In this document: positions 22,476-33,964 of the stretch, piece after piece
How positions within the stretch are numbered: the first letter of the stretch is position 1
Layout of the letters: each line of letters opens with the position of its first letter
Source: Mytilus edulis
Lineage: Eukaryota > Mollusca > Bivalvia > Mytilida > Mytilidae
Assembly (NCBI RefSeq): GCF_963676685.1
Contig: NC_092354.1
Coordinates: forward strand, 67,468,241-67,532,240
Direction of reading: 5' to 3'
DNA: 64,000 nt
The notes under the pieces: model-generated
Told to the model about the DNA's origin: nothing
Databases searched by the model: none
What the model saw: the letters and a program-made list of their open reading frames with translations, nothing else
Program-made: the position numbers and the translations under genes

Positions 22476-22645
22476 TGTATTTGGCACAACTTTTTGGAAT
22501 TTTGGATCCTCAATGCTCTTCAACTTTGTACTTGTTTGGCTTTATAAATATTTTGAGATGAGCGTCACTGATGAGTCTTAGGTAGACGAAACGCGCGTCT
22601 GGCGTACTAAATTATAATCTTGGTACCTTTGATAACTAATTAAAC
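22470..22645 (+). mobile_element. Retrozyme-like repeat fragment
   Basis: From 'gctgtatttggcacaac' through 'tgtttggctttataaatatt' to 'tggtacctttgataact', I recognise a unit I recall as abundant in mussel sequence, carrying a hammerhead ribozyme (22562-22605). Only one ribozyme copy is present, so this is a partial unit rather than a full two-ribozyme retrozyme. Confidence 0.6.
22562..22605 (+). ncRNA. Type I hammerhead ribozyme
   Basis: All catalytic elements are present in order. Stem I strand GCGTCA is at 22562-22567 and box CTGATGA at 22568-22574. Stem II is GTCT/AGAC (22575-22578 with 22584-22587) around a five-base loop. Box GAAA is at 22588-22591. Minimal stem III is CGC/GCG (22592-22597). 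The cleavage triplet is GTC, with cut after 22599, and the closing stem I strand TGGCGT is at 22600-22605, pairing with GCGTCA through four Watson-Crick and two G-U pairs. Stem III has essentially no loop, typical of hammerheads in retrozymes and Penelope-like elements that work best as dimers. Expected activity is RNA self-cleavage leaving a 2',3'-cyclic phosphate. Confidence 0.85.
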
Positions 22646-23100
22646 ATTTCGAACCAAACAATAACGGTCAGGTCTATGTAGAAAAAACAACGCAGGAAGT
22701 ACAAATGTGATACATAGCTACAGACCACACGTGGCAAGGTATATTTGCATCCCTACAACACAAGAGACACATAATATATATTTAAGGTATCAAGGTACTG
22801 ATAAGATCCACATGTACATGTATTTGCACCTACATTTATCTCCAGTTTTGTGAAAATGGTTTCTAATTTTAGTTTCAAAATATCATCATGTACATGCTAA
22901 AATTAAGTATAAACACTAATAAAGGATACCCCAAAAAAAAATCGAAATCGAGCTCCAACATTGAACTCAAAAACCTATAGAAACACATGCAAGCAATTCA
23001 TATATACCAACTTAATATATACTTCCCGTTAGTTTTAATTGATAAACATTTGTAATATGGGGTTCTTTTATAGCAGTCTTTGCGATATGGATTTTGATCA
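22646..23100. other. Intergenic, nothing recognised
   Basis: AT-rich; no exon or familiar repeat seen. Confidence 0.4.
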
Positions 23101-24479
23101 TTGTTGAATGCCATACTTTGACCGATCCCTCCCCACCATGCCAGATATAACCATTAATATCAATGGCATAATTTCACTTCTTAAAAAAATTAACTCCCAT
23201 AAAGCTAGTGGGCCTTCCAATATCCCTGTTATTTTCCTAAATAAACTCTAGGAAGAAATATCCCCCTTCCTTGAATTCATTTTTCAAAAATCTATAAATG
23301 ATGGAAAAAGCCAAATGTTATCCCAATTTTAAAAAAGAGAGATAGGCATAAGGAAATTAATTACAGGCCGGTTTCTTTAACGGCTACTTGCTGTAAGGTA
23401 TTAGAACACGTAATAACAAGCAATATTAGAAAACATTTAGATTCAAATAATATTTTAAATGATTGCCAACATGGATTTAGGAGTAAACGTTCCTGTGAAG
23501 CACAACTTATTATCATCATACAGGACAGAGCCAACTACAGTGTATTTGGCAGATTGTAATCAGATCGATGTAATACTTTTATATTTTCGATAAGGTCTCA
23601 TATCAAAGATTAATATCAAAACTAAATTACTATGGTATACGTAAAAATTATTTACTTTGGATAAAAGATTTTATCAACAGAAACAGAAAGTCCTACTTAA
23701 CTGTGTGTAATCTTTCAAATTGGCTGTTGACTCAGGGCACAGTATTATGCCCAACTTTATTTTTGTTATTCATAAACGACTTATCTGAGCATGTCTCCTG
23801 TAAGGTTCGTCTTTTTGCTGACGACTGTTTACTTTATAAAACATCTTACAATACAAATGAGTCTTGCGCACACCAAAAAGATCTATCAAACCCTAAAAAA
23901 TGGGAATTTGAATGGCAAATGAAATTTAATCCTGAAAAATGCTACGTCAAACATATTTGTAAAAAATCAAAACCTAATTTATTTCAATATACATTACATA
24001 ATCATGTACTTTAATCTGTCAACGACAGCAAGTACAAATGTATCTAGGAGTTACAATAAGCAATGATATTGACTGGGAGCCCTATATTAATAATATAATT
24101 TCAAAGGCTAATAAAACACTAGGCTTTCTACGTAGAAACATGAACAACTGTACACGTAAGGTTAAAAACCATACGTACACATCACTTGTGCGTCCGACCG
24201 TCGAGTACTCCTCATCAGTTTGGGATCCATACAAACAAAACCAAATTAACCAAATTGAGCAGATACAACGAAAAGCAGCAAAATATGGTTTAATGACTAT
24301 AATGATAGATCACCATGAGCTGTCACTGGTATGTCAAACTAACTTATATGGGAAAATTTGCAATCCCCCAGAATAAAAGCTAAACTTGTTCTTATTTATA
24401 AGATTAATGGGGGTTTTGTTGAAGTCACTAATGACGTCCTGACTCAGGCTGACCGGTGTACTAAAGGACAACATAAATT
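23100..24479 (+). mobile_element. Degenerate Jockey/CR1-type LINE, left part (RT domain)
   Basis: Translation in shifting frames gives 'SHKASGPSNIPVIFLNKL', 'NYRPVSLTATCCKVLEHVI', 'CQHGFRSKRSCEAQL', 'CPTLFLLFINDLSEHV', the active-site box VRLFADDCLLY (about 23806-23838) and 'YLGVTISNDIDWEPYINNII' followed by 'LGFLRRNMNN' and 'YSSSVWDPYKQNQI'. These are the usual RT blocks in order, with stops and frameshifts between them. Endonuclease and 5' end are missing. The reading breaks off at 24479, where a hAT element is inserted, and resumes at 28634. It is related to, but clearly diverged from, the LINE at 47886-51096. Confidence 0.85.
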
Positions 24480-24781
24480 CAGGGCCGTAAATTGCCTCCC
24501 CTGGAAGGTGAGGCACCCTGCTGAGTGGAGCGAGGAAAAAAAAATTTGGACCCTTTTTAGACAAAAAATGATTTTTTTTCGGGTTTTTTCCCTGTATGCA
24601 ATATACCTCCCCAGAATCCACCACTTGTTAGAATTTTTAAGCGCCTAAAAATATTGAATACAGTTGTCTGCTCTATGATCGGGTTGTTGTCTCTTTGACA
24701 TTTTATTACTCATACTTTTGATCATCAAATTCAAATTAATATAAAGTAACACTGTTTGTTTATACTGAAAGTTTTATTTGG

Positions 24782-25810
24782 TTAAGCTTTATCAAATGCC
24801 AAGGCGATTTTTCTGTGACCGTATGAATCCCATCTCTTGAGCTCTTCTATACCTTCAATATTGCCAAAATTGTCACTTCTATGAATGTGTAGCATAGCAA
24901 GACCATACAATCTGTTTTCCGTCATTGTTGACCTATTCCTTGTTTTGAGGCGCCGTAGCGCAGAAAACGATCTTTCACAACTGCAAGACCCAACTGGCAA
25001 GGCTAACAGAAGCAGTTGTATTTGTCTTATATTTGGGTAAAACTGCGTGTGTTTGATTGCTTGCTCTATTGTTCATTTTGACCCAATCTCCTTAATCGAC
25101 GTAAAAGTTTTCCATCTGTGAACTCCTTGTGGCAAGTCATCAGGGTATGGAATATCATTTATATACTCATTAGCAATAGAGCCTATAATGTCTTCCGTCA
25201 ACTTACAAAAGTACCGTGGTAGCAAGTAAAATCCGTAAAGCATTGGCTTAATATCGTCCGGAAATCTGTCATTGAGATGTTTAATGATGTGATCAATCAA
25301 TGGTATAAAAATGTTGATCCAATAATGCTGTTCTACAGTTTCAGCTGTTGCATTTGCCCTATGGCGTAAGCGTCACAGATGTTTGCGGTTTGTTGATTGT
25401 AATGTCGTTCTTATTTGCGATTGTAGATGCTCTTTTAAAAAGCCCATCAAAAGCTTCTTCTGCGTGTTCCCGTATCTCGAGAAAAGATGCAGCTAGTGAA
25501 CGAGCTTGAACGTGTGCTTTCACAAGATCACAGTTTTCAGATTGAAGTTCTATGGACAAGGGTCTTAGGTATCCTAGTAGGAACTGGGTTACGACCGCTA
25601 CAACTAATATTTCAAAGTTAAGAAGAGTCATTTTGTAAGATGTAGCATCTGAGTTGCCGACGGTTTGGTTTTGAATTTCATCAAGAATGTCAAGCACCTT
25701 GTCATAGTGTTTCAACAGCCAAGTTAATGTATCAGTTCGTGATGTCCATCGAGTTTCTGCTAGTGTTGGTAGTAGTCGTTTTTCCTGGCTGAATAAACCT
25801 TCAAATTAAA
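24782..25810 (-). pseudogene. hAT transposase, C-terminal half (broken)
   Basis: Reading down the minus strand: 'TLAETRWTSRTDTLTWLLKHY' split over frames (from about 25800), 'RHRANATAETVEQHYW' (about 25340), 'GFYLLPRYF', an in-frame stop after KEIGSK, then LPVGSCSCERSFSALRRLKT and ENRLYGLAMLHIHR. The CERSFSALRRLK block is the hAT C-terminal dimerisation domain. At least two frameshifts (near 25830 and 25360) and the stop show this copy is dead. It resembles hAT proteins of the type related to ZMYM1 and the 52-kDa repressor. Confidence 0.85.
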
Positions 25811-25848
25811 TTGAATCGCGATTTGACCTTCATCTTTCATTACAGATT

Positions 25849-26379
25849 TCATAATATTTTTGCTTTACTGGACGCACTGATAAACCATGTGAATTTCTCT
25901 AAAATTGCCATAAAATGTCTTACAACTGCGACTGACTGACAACTGTTAACAACGACAAGATTAAGACAGTGCGATCGACAGTGCACGAAATACTTCGCAT
26001 TTGAAAGCTCTCGAGTAATTCTCGTCTTGACACCAGATACTTCTCCAGTCATCGTAGAACATCCGTCATAACCTTGTCCTCTTAAACGAGTCAGGTCAAA
26101 TCCCAATTCACGAAGTTTATTTAGTATGCATGTTAATATAGTCTCTGCGTTCGTTTTAACAAGCTCTACAAAACCACAGAAATCTTCCGTTACATACCAA
26201 GCATCGTTTTCTGTATAAAAATACCGGATACAGATAGAAAGCTGCGCTTGGTTCGAGCAGTCTGTGCATTCGTCTGCCATCACACTGAAGAAATTAGATT
26301 GATTACATCTCCTTACAATTTTGCTTCTAATTTCCAATTCGCAACAATGTATGAATTCATTATGAGCCAATGGTGACAA
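25849..26379 (-). pseudogene. hAT transposase, catalytic-core segment
   Basis: Open for 176 codons: LAHNEFIHCC, then NFFSVMADECTD with the first catalytic aspartate region, LSICIRYF, LRGQGYDGCSTMTG and YFVHCRSHCLNLVV. These are signature blocks of this hAT group (DUF4371-type region). Its upstream continuation is cut by the foldback element at 26383-26827, and the frame resumes as '...KEHIEQKCSDGKW' at about 26830-26950. Confidence 0.85.
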
Positions 26380-26382
26380 GTA

Positions 26383-26827
26383 GAATGAAATTCAAAACAG
26401 TGTGGCTGTGGCCATTGATTGACACATTGAATTCATCCATTGACTGGGACAATTTAGGTGAACGTTTGTATGTAACGGACAACTGCTCACTATGGACCTT
26501 TTTAAGACATTTAAACTATGGGGTCACCAAAGGTTCTCTTCACATCAATAAAGTAATTCGAAAAAAATTAATCAGAAATAACACGATGTTTTGATTTATA
26601 TCAATTATATAAATCAAAACATAAAGGTAATTTCTGATTAATTTTTCGAATTATTTTATAATTAAAGGCGTTAAGAAACCTTGGTGACCCTACAGTTTAA
26701 ATGTCTATCGTAGGTACGTCGTGAACAGTGGTCGTTACAGACTAACGTTCACGTAAATTGTCCCAGTCAATGGATGAATTTAATGTGTAAATCAATGGCC
26801 ACAGCCACACTGTTTTGAATTTCATTC
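26383..26827. mobile_element. 445-bp foldback element inside the hAT transposase
   Basis: Two arms of about 210-220 bp are inverted copies: gaatgaaattcaaaacagtg at the left is the complement of the right end cactgttttgaatttcattc. Arms differ by scattered substitutions and small indels; the centre is atatcaattatata. It interrupts the transposase reading between 'SDGKW' and 'LSPLAHNE', a third layer of nested insertion. Confidence 0.9.
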
Positions 26828-27639
26828 CATTTCCCATCAGAACATTTCTGTTCAATATGTTCCTTAAGGACCAAGTCAAAAGAAGATTTCCAATTCACAA
26901 AAAACATGAAATTTCCATCTTCCTCTGAAATTTCTTTTTTTCCAATTCCCCCGTAATGCTATATTCCGTTTACCTAGGGTGATTATTACGTCTATCAGAG
27001 ATAAAAGACTAGCTCTATTTTTTCAACCTTGTCACTGTATGCTTTGCTAATAGACTGGACTATAGATGGCCTTCTCTGATCCGAAACCGATAGTAGGAGA
27101 CCACTTTTTTCAAGAGCTTTCAGGTGACGCTCGCTATTAGAATGGAGCGCAAGACGACCTCTCTTCTCTCCTAATGCGTTTTTCCAGTCATTGTAAGGTA
27201 TGGTAACACATTCATTGTATCGTGGATTTTCACTAGGGTGATCCTGAAAAGCAATACATAGAGAACAGTAAGCACAATCTTGTGAAGAAGAATATCGTAG
27301 CCAGGAATAGTCATTTTCCCATGATTTGTTGTAGCGACGATTTTGGTTATTTTTAGGATATATATAAGAATTAGACGATGGTATCCATTTTGTCTTCAGT
27401 AGTTTCAGTCGATCTTCATCGGATAGAGAGCGCTTGTTGAATTTGACGGGATTACTGTAATCGATTGGTGATAATAGTATTTCAGAAAATGTTGAAGGCG
27501 TGTTTTCACTGCATGCTAGCGCAGGTTCTGCCTCGATCACTGATTCATTTGGGGATGGATTAATAGCTACTGAATTTTCATCGATGTCTCCCGTTTCTTC
27601 GTTTCCCGCTTTTCGAGCAACTTTAAAGTAAGAATCCAA
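26828..27639 (-). pseudogene. hAT transposase, N-terminal part with TTF-type zinc finger
   Basis: 27639-26995 reads MDSYFKVARK..., then 'KTKWIPSSNSYIYPKN', 'RRYNKSWENDYSWLRYSSS', QDCAYCSLCIAF and HSNSERHLKALEKS. This Cys/His-containing block is the TTF-type zinc finger found N-terminally in this hAT group. A stop at 26995 is a frameshift artefact: the next frame continues 'LIDVIITLGKRNIALRGN' and 'NFMFFVNWKSSFDLVLKEH' to the foldback insertion. An ag acceptor precedes the first methionine (near 27674), so a short upstream exon may exist. Confidence 0.85.
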
Positions 27640-28633
27640 ACTTCTTTGCTTGTTACTTGTTTGGCGTTTTGACCTGCAATAAAATTTCCAATTGTTTAAT
27701 TTCTAGTGTTTTATTATATGTCGGGCCTTCAATGATATGTAATAGGGATGGATCTATTTAAAAAAGGGGGAATTCCAACGCATGCAATTTCTACAAAGAA
27801 AAAGGGGGTCAACAAAATGTTGCCATACGAAATGAATACATCGGTTGTCAAAATAAAAAGTGGGTCTAACTTCCTGACCCAAACCTCGGATCAGCAACTG
27901 TGTTCACATAGCAATAAATTCATACAAGCGACAAACTCAGTTTGTTTTGGTGTTTTTTTTTTAAATATCGGTTTGCGGAAAAGGTGCAGGATGTTAAAAA
28001 TATAATGACGGAATTAACGGGGGACTTCAAAAACAAGTGACAACGTACAGGCTGTCTTTTGGAAATGTCTAGAAAAAATCACCCGACACTGATCAGGACC
28101 GGTTATTATAAATTATATCAACTAAATTGTGGTGTCATGGAACCTCGGCTCTTGACATAAAATTCACAGTTATACTTACATTATTAACAAGTTGGTTAGT
28201 CTATGCACAAATTATGACGATTCATCTAGTTGTTAACCATTTAATGTGGCGCAACATCAGAACCAGTGGTCCAGTTTCAATCTGCTCCTCTGTCTGATAT
28301 GGCGAGACAGCAGGATTTTTATTATGCCCGCGAATGAGACACAGGAAAATCCCGTGCTACAAAATTGGCGGGAAATTTTTACGTGTGAAAAGGAGTTGGG
28401 TACCGTTCAGCGATATTCACCAGATTTAAATATCGAACACACCCTGTAATTATGATAAATCACCTTGTTGGTCAAATTAATAACCGGTGCTATTAAAATA
28501 ATGCATGATTTTAACCATTTTTTTTAATTTTCTGGGTTTTTTTTTTCGTATTTTTTTGGGGGTGAAGGGGGGGGGGGGTCAGCTCGCAATAGGAGGCAAC
28601 TGCCTACATGCCTCCATGTAATTTACGGCCCTG

Positions 28634-28830
28634 CATTTTAAACATATATATATACAAATAAAGACTTTTTATGTCATCTTTTTTCCAGAAGCACTATTGC
28701 TGTCTGGAACAATCCCCCAGAAGCAATATGCATGTCACCCTCCCTTGATTCCTTCAAAGGTGGTATCTCCGCCTTAACATTTGGAGGATCCTGTCTGGTT
28801 AATTAGTAAATTTATTTAAGCCACTGTACA
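28634..28830 (+). mobile_element. LINE right part (C-terminal tail of the split RT)
   Basis: Resumes the reading lost at 24479: 'DFLCHLFSRSTIAVWNNPPE', then 'SPSLDSFKGGISAL'. The same region in the LINE at 50561-50869 reads 'SFFPRTIKIWNSLPPSF' and 'DSIESFKVAV', so the two halves belong together. Confidence 0.8.
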
Positions 28831-29535
28831 TAATGTGAATTTGTTAAGAATTAAACTCCAACTAATTTTAAATTGTAATTGAACTGTGGCAAATATTTTT
28901 TTTTTTTGATATAACACAATTTTCGACCTCCATTTGCATGTACATAGCGCCACAGTTCTGGGATATTCCACACTACGGCTCCGGAGTCTTTTCCGTATCA
29001 GGAAGAAGAAAGAAGATTTGTTAACATCTTTGTCATTTGGTTTAAGATGGGGAGTTGTCTCATTTTGTAATTCTTGTATTGAACACATCTTATACTATAT
29101 GAATATGAATGCGTTTGGGCTTCGTGTGACCCAATAAGGCACTTTTGTTTTTCAAATAATTAAGACAGGTTAATGTGTTTGCGTGTCATCACGGTGCGGA
29201 GCTATTAGTTTCAATAGACATACACGCCATCTTGAAATAAATACTGATCACTGATTGGCTACTTTATGATGCGGCTGAGAATCAGCAACAGCCATTGGTT
29301 TAAATGAGATGAAGAATTACAGACTTTTTTCTCATTCAGGATATAAAGTCATTAAAAGCCGGAAAATTAACTATGTGCATATCAGTTCCGATCAACTGTC
29401 ATTAATTCATGTTCGTTTTATTATGCATATATATTACACACTGAAATTCAATATTGAAATATCAATTATCAATACACGTTTATTTGCTTCGTCAACCTGC
29501 AATATGCACGATTTGTTCTGCGAAACAGTGTTCCT
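28831..29535. other. Intergenic, nothing recognised
   Basis: Contains a T11 run near 28900; no exon or familiar repeat. Confidence 0.4.
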
Positions 29536-29745
29536 ATATACGGAGCGCCGATAGGGACATACAAAGAAAAAAAATATATATAGTGCGCACATAATAATAT
29601 ATTTTGCGCACAATTTAAATATATTGTGCGCACAATTTAAATATATTGTGCGCACAATTTAAATATATTGTGCGCATAATTTAAAGATATTGTGCGCACA
29701 ACTTAAACATATTGTGCACACCAAAATAGTATACTGTGTGCCCAA
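29536..29745 (+). repeat. GTGCGCAC palindrome array, left copy
   Basis: Preceded by cggagcgccgatagggacat. About eight units at about 22-bp spacing follow, each centred on ttgtgcgcacaa with AT-rich spacers (tttaaatata). The mirror-image copy is at 32819-33100. Confidence 0.9.
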
Positions 29746-29769
29746 AATAAGTCAAACAGTTTTCACTTG

Positions 29770-30290
29770 AACATGACCTCATTTCATGGATCATTGAACA
29801 AGGTTAAGTCGGAATCTCAGATACCATATGCAATAATTCTTCTATATTTGGTTGTATGGAACGATTGTAATGTCTACTTGAACACTTGGCAGGTGTCATC
29901 TGACCTTTACCTCATTTTCAGGGTTGAGTGGACCGGCAAAGTAGAATTATGTTTCGGTCTATTCCTCGGATACTATAACCATCCAGCTAGATATATTTGG
30001 AATATGGAATGTTTATTTGGTGTAATTGTCTTTCTTGCAGTAATAATCTGACCTTGATTTTATATTCATGGTTCATTGGTCCATGTTGTTTGATTCTTGT
30101 TTGGTCTGTTTTTCAAATACTATAAAGAATAAGTGAACTATATTTGTTTGGTGGAATGATTGTAAGATATAAATATTTGTCTGGTCTGTATTATCTGACC
30201 TTGAACTTTTCATGTTTATTGGTTAATGATATATATCTCAGAATAGGTCTATTTTGTAGATACGATAGTAAAGGTATAGTTTAACTATAT
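29770..30290 (+). repeat. Degenerate ~145-bp tandem repeat
   Basis: Four starts of the form gacctcattttcatggttcattg, at about 29774, 29903, 30050 and 30197; spacing 130-147 bp. Strongly diverged copies, each ending near 'caggtgtcatctgacctt'. Confidence 0.6.
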
Positions 30291-30299
30291 ATGTTATGT

Positions 30300-30465
30300 A
30301 TACTACTATCAGATACTAACATGCCAGCACCAGACCTCAACTGATTGAAAATCTATAGCTATGTCTAAATCATAATTATGAACATCAAACACAACCTTTC
30401 CCGTTAGGTGTTGAGTATCATACCATAAAATATATGAGAAGACTGAATATAACCCGTATTTGTAT
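30300..30465 (-). mobile_element. Penelope-like element 3' fragment
   Basis: 'acatgccagcaccagacctc', 'cccgttaggtgttgagtatc' and 'atatatgagaagac' correspond to 5825-5960 of the remnant in the SHFL-like intron. Confidence 0.6.
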
Positions 30466-30859
30466 GAGCTATTGTGTATACTATGTAATTGTTTCATTGG
30501 CAATCGAACCAATCGCAATCATTCACCCCACAAGTTTTTAAATAAATGATGCACCAAAACGGACCATATTTGGAAAACATGAATCATAATTGTTTTGTTT
30601 GTTTTCAAAATATTCCACTGAGGAGTACATTTTCATTTACTATTCCTAAATTGCTTTTTTTCATTTCTGTTTCATAATGTACGAACAACATTCTATAAAT
30701 TGTATAATGAAATCGATTATCATCAAAAATAGAGCTAGTGACCTATTGTTCCCTCTTCTATTAATCAGAATGAAACTAAAACTTGACCTTAAACATTTGT
30801 ACATATATCTTAAAAAAATTAAATCATAATAAGCATACTGTGTTTGTCGTGTATTGGTT
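30466..30859. other. Intergenic, nothing recognised
   Basis: No exon or familiar repeat. Confidence 0.35.
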
Positions 30860-31360
30860 TGGTTAATATCTGTTTTTCGTTTTGTTATAGTAATTTGCGG
30901 CCTTTTATAGTTTGCAGTTTGGTGTGAGCCAACGCTCCGTGATGAAGACCTTACTATAACCTATAATTATTAACTTTAAATAAAAGAGGGACGAAAGATA
31001 CCAAAGGGACAGTCAAATTCATAAATCTAAAACAAACTGACAACGCCATGGCTAAAAATGAAAAAGACAAACAGAAAAACAATAGTACACATGACACAAC
31101 ATAGAAAACTAAAGAAATAAACAACACGAACCCCACCAAAAACTAGGGGTGATCTCAGGTGCTCCGTAAGGGTGAGCAGATCCTGCTCCACATGTGGCAC
31201 CCATCGTGTTGCTTATGTGATAACAAATCCGGTAAATAATCTAATTCGGTAGGTCACATTCATGAAAGGGAAGGGGATTGTAGTTACGACCTAAGGAACA
31301 TATCCGATATCATTTGTGAAACGGTTATTCCATAACGGTCAACCAACTTTTAATAAAAGA
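30860..31360 (+). repeat. Dispersed repeat ('gaaagataccaaagggac' family)
   Basis: Begins 'atctgtttttcgttttgtta', runs through 'gtgtgagccaacgctccgtg', 'gacgaaagataccaaaggga', 'gatctcaggtgctccgtaag' and 'gttattccataacggtcaac'. The first 130 bp recur at 37291-37440, and a second gaaagatacca unit begins at about 31350. Confidence 0.7.
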
Positions 31361-31399
31361 TGGGCGAAAGATACCAGAGGAACAGTAAAACTCATAAAA

Positions 31400-32818
31400 T
31401 TATGACTTTGATAGAGGGCTGTCTCATTGGCACTCATATTGCCTCTCCTGATTTATATATGTACTCAGTTTTATCTTTATTTGATCATGACTCATCACAC
31501 CGTCACATTTCAATAACGAACAGTACATCTTGGGTCAAAACCGTACTTAATCATGATCCAACATGGTCATCTTTTATAAAGATCTTGTAAGTGTACTCAG
31601 TTTTCAGTGGACTGGCTTAACTTACTCTTCACTTTCACAATGACATCTCAAAGTTTAGATGACATTAAAACTTCATCATAATCTATAACCAACACATTTA
31701 TCATCAATAGAGACGGACGGATGTCAGATCGTAAAATCATTTAAATATAATGACCATCTATATCGTCGACGAGGCATTTTTTTTATTTGTCAAATTTAGA
31801 CATGTTTCCAAGTTTTATCGTATTATTTCTTTTTTTTATCCATTAGAATCGAAATAAAGAAGCGTCGCCAGTACAACTGCATTTGCGACCGTCAAATTGA
31901 CGGTGGCAACTCTTCAACTACAGTACTGTTATTCCTTAAATCTCAGTCGTCAATTGAGCAACATATCAGTCTTGTACCAATCAACATAAACGCAATCTAG
32001 AGATTTGTAGACATGAAGTATAATGCATAAGTGCAAAAATTAAATGTATTTATCAAAGTTGTACAAAAGTCGAACATGAAGAATGTTGTTGTTGTTTATA
32101 ATTAACACGTGTTGAGTTATTTATAGTAAGGTCGGTTTGAAAGGGGTTTAAAGTTTCATGCACGAGTTAATTCAGGTAGTTTAAAGCCATTGCAGTTAAA
32201 GTGACCAGTAGCACTTTTCTAAATAAATAATATAATAATTTTAAATTAATTATTTTCAGATTTGTTCATCTTTAGTATGCGGTAACCAGTACCAGCTGAG
32301 AATGTTCGATGTAGTCACACAAAAACATTGATTTCATTATACATATACGAATAATAAAATGCAAGTGACGTCTCCCATGTGAGAGTTTGTGGTTATTTGA
32401 TTAATATTTTATATTCGTTTGAGTTTACGAATTAGAATTTAATAGTAGTTTTAAATTTGTTACAATAAAACACTTAACACCATATTATCAAAGTCTACAT
32501 AAGTTCGATAGTGACCTCGCTCTATTGCGAAGTTTGTTTCAAACCGGTCAAATTAACACTGATATAATGTGGCAGCTTCCAACACATCGGTCAATAAACC
32601 AAGTTTCAGACGAAATACACATAACTTATTCAGTATTCCTGTCAGGTGACGATAAAAATGCAGGGATGATTTTTTGCCAAAAAATTGCGTATTTTCTTTT
32701 AATCTATCCCCATTTCAAAAGAAGATTTTAAATCTTATGCATTTCACCATTCTGTCACTTTAAAAAGGAGACATTAAAGCCCCATACCATGTGTAAGGTC
32801 ATAGAATTTAACGAACAA
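31400..32818. other. Intergenic, nothing recognised
   Basis: No exon with family signature; AT-rich. Confidence 0.4.
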
Positions 32819-33100
32819 TGTTTTGTGTGCACAATATATTTAAGATGTGCGCACAATAAAGTTATTTAAGTTGTGAGCACAATATTTTTAAGTTGTGCGG
32901 ACAATATATTTGAGTGGTGCGCACAATATATTATTTTGTGCGCACATTACATTATTTTGTGCGCACAATATATGTTTTTGTACGCACATTACATTATTTT
33001 GTGCGGACAATATATTATTTTGTACGCACAATATATTTAAGTTGTGCACACAATATATTTGTTTTGCTTTGCATGTCCCTATCGGGGCTCCGTGCCCTAT
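32819..33100 (-). repeat. GTGCGCAC palindrome array, right copy (inverted)
   Basis: About eleven units of ttgtgcgcacaa and variants (gtgcggac, gtacgcac, gtgagcac), ending in tgcatgtccctatcggggct, the inverse of the block that precedes the left copy at 29536. Confidence 0.88.
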
Positions 33101-33964
33101 ACAACGTTTTCACAAAAGCATTAATTTATCTGTATTTTATAACTTCTCCTAATCAAGACACACCTCCAGAGAGGCAGACCCGTAACGCACACTCTTAAAG
33201 TAAATCCATTTTATATCAATCAACTATCTAAGAATATCACATGCACACATATTACATTAAATTAGGATAGAGCGAAGCAGTCCACAGCTTTAAGGAAATG
33301 TAAAACTTGTAATTGATTATTATCCCTCAATAAGTGCTGTTGATGTTTTTGATAAATTGTACAACAATTCTACATGAAGTTAGAGGAATTCCATACAGAA
33401 TTATAAAAGAACAAGAAAATAAATATACCACAACTCATGCACACACAGAGATACAGAACACACGAACATTCAAAGTATCCTTGTAACACTTGTCAGTTTA
33501 ATGCACATTTAACAGTATGACGTTGTGGATTATGTATTTTATGTGAATTTGTAATACGAAAGTTACTGTAAAGGCAATTAGTGACAATCATACTGATTAA
33601 AAATTTACATTTTAAAACAGCGGTTCATCGGTTCCATAATAATATATTTTAATACATCACTTTCACATACTAAAATCAATTTTCTGATTGTTTTTTTGAG
33701 TCTTTTAAAGTATGTTTGCATGAAATGGAATGACATCTGAAACGTTGCTGTTGGAATAGAAATTCGTGATTATTAGACGATAACCATCACATTTGAAAAT
33801 TCATTTATGAAAGCCTACTATAGGTCGTACATGCAAAAGAAATAGAATATCAATAAAAGCGAGTCGATTTGTACTTGGTGAAAATCTATTTTACATAATA
33901 TTTATTGATTTCTGCACTTCGATTATAGCATTTGTGGTATTCAGACATCCTACAAATATACACC

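Larger units (their letters stand above)
24480..28633 (-). mobile_element. hAT DNA transposon, 4.15 kb, inserted in a LINE
   Basis: Inverted ends cagggccgtaaatt and aatttacggccctg, with extended similarity (gcctcc/ggaggc). Inside on the minus strand are pieces of a hAT transposase with an N-terminal TTF-type zinc finger (27639 down to 24782). No clean target-site duplication remains (cataaatt left, cattttaa right). The insertion separates two halves of one LINE coding region, proving it is younger than the LINE. The flanks between end repeats and transposase (24650-24780, 27640-28560) hold no other gene. Confidence 0.88.

Noticed and set aside
33932-33964. Upstream in-frame ATG as start of channel B
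   Set aside because: The ATG at 33965 has better context and aligns with the start of channel A.
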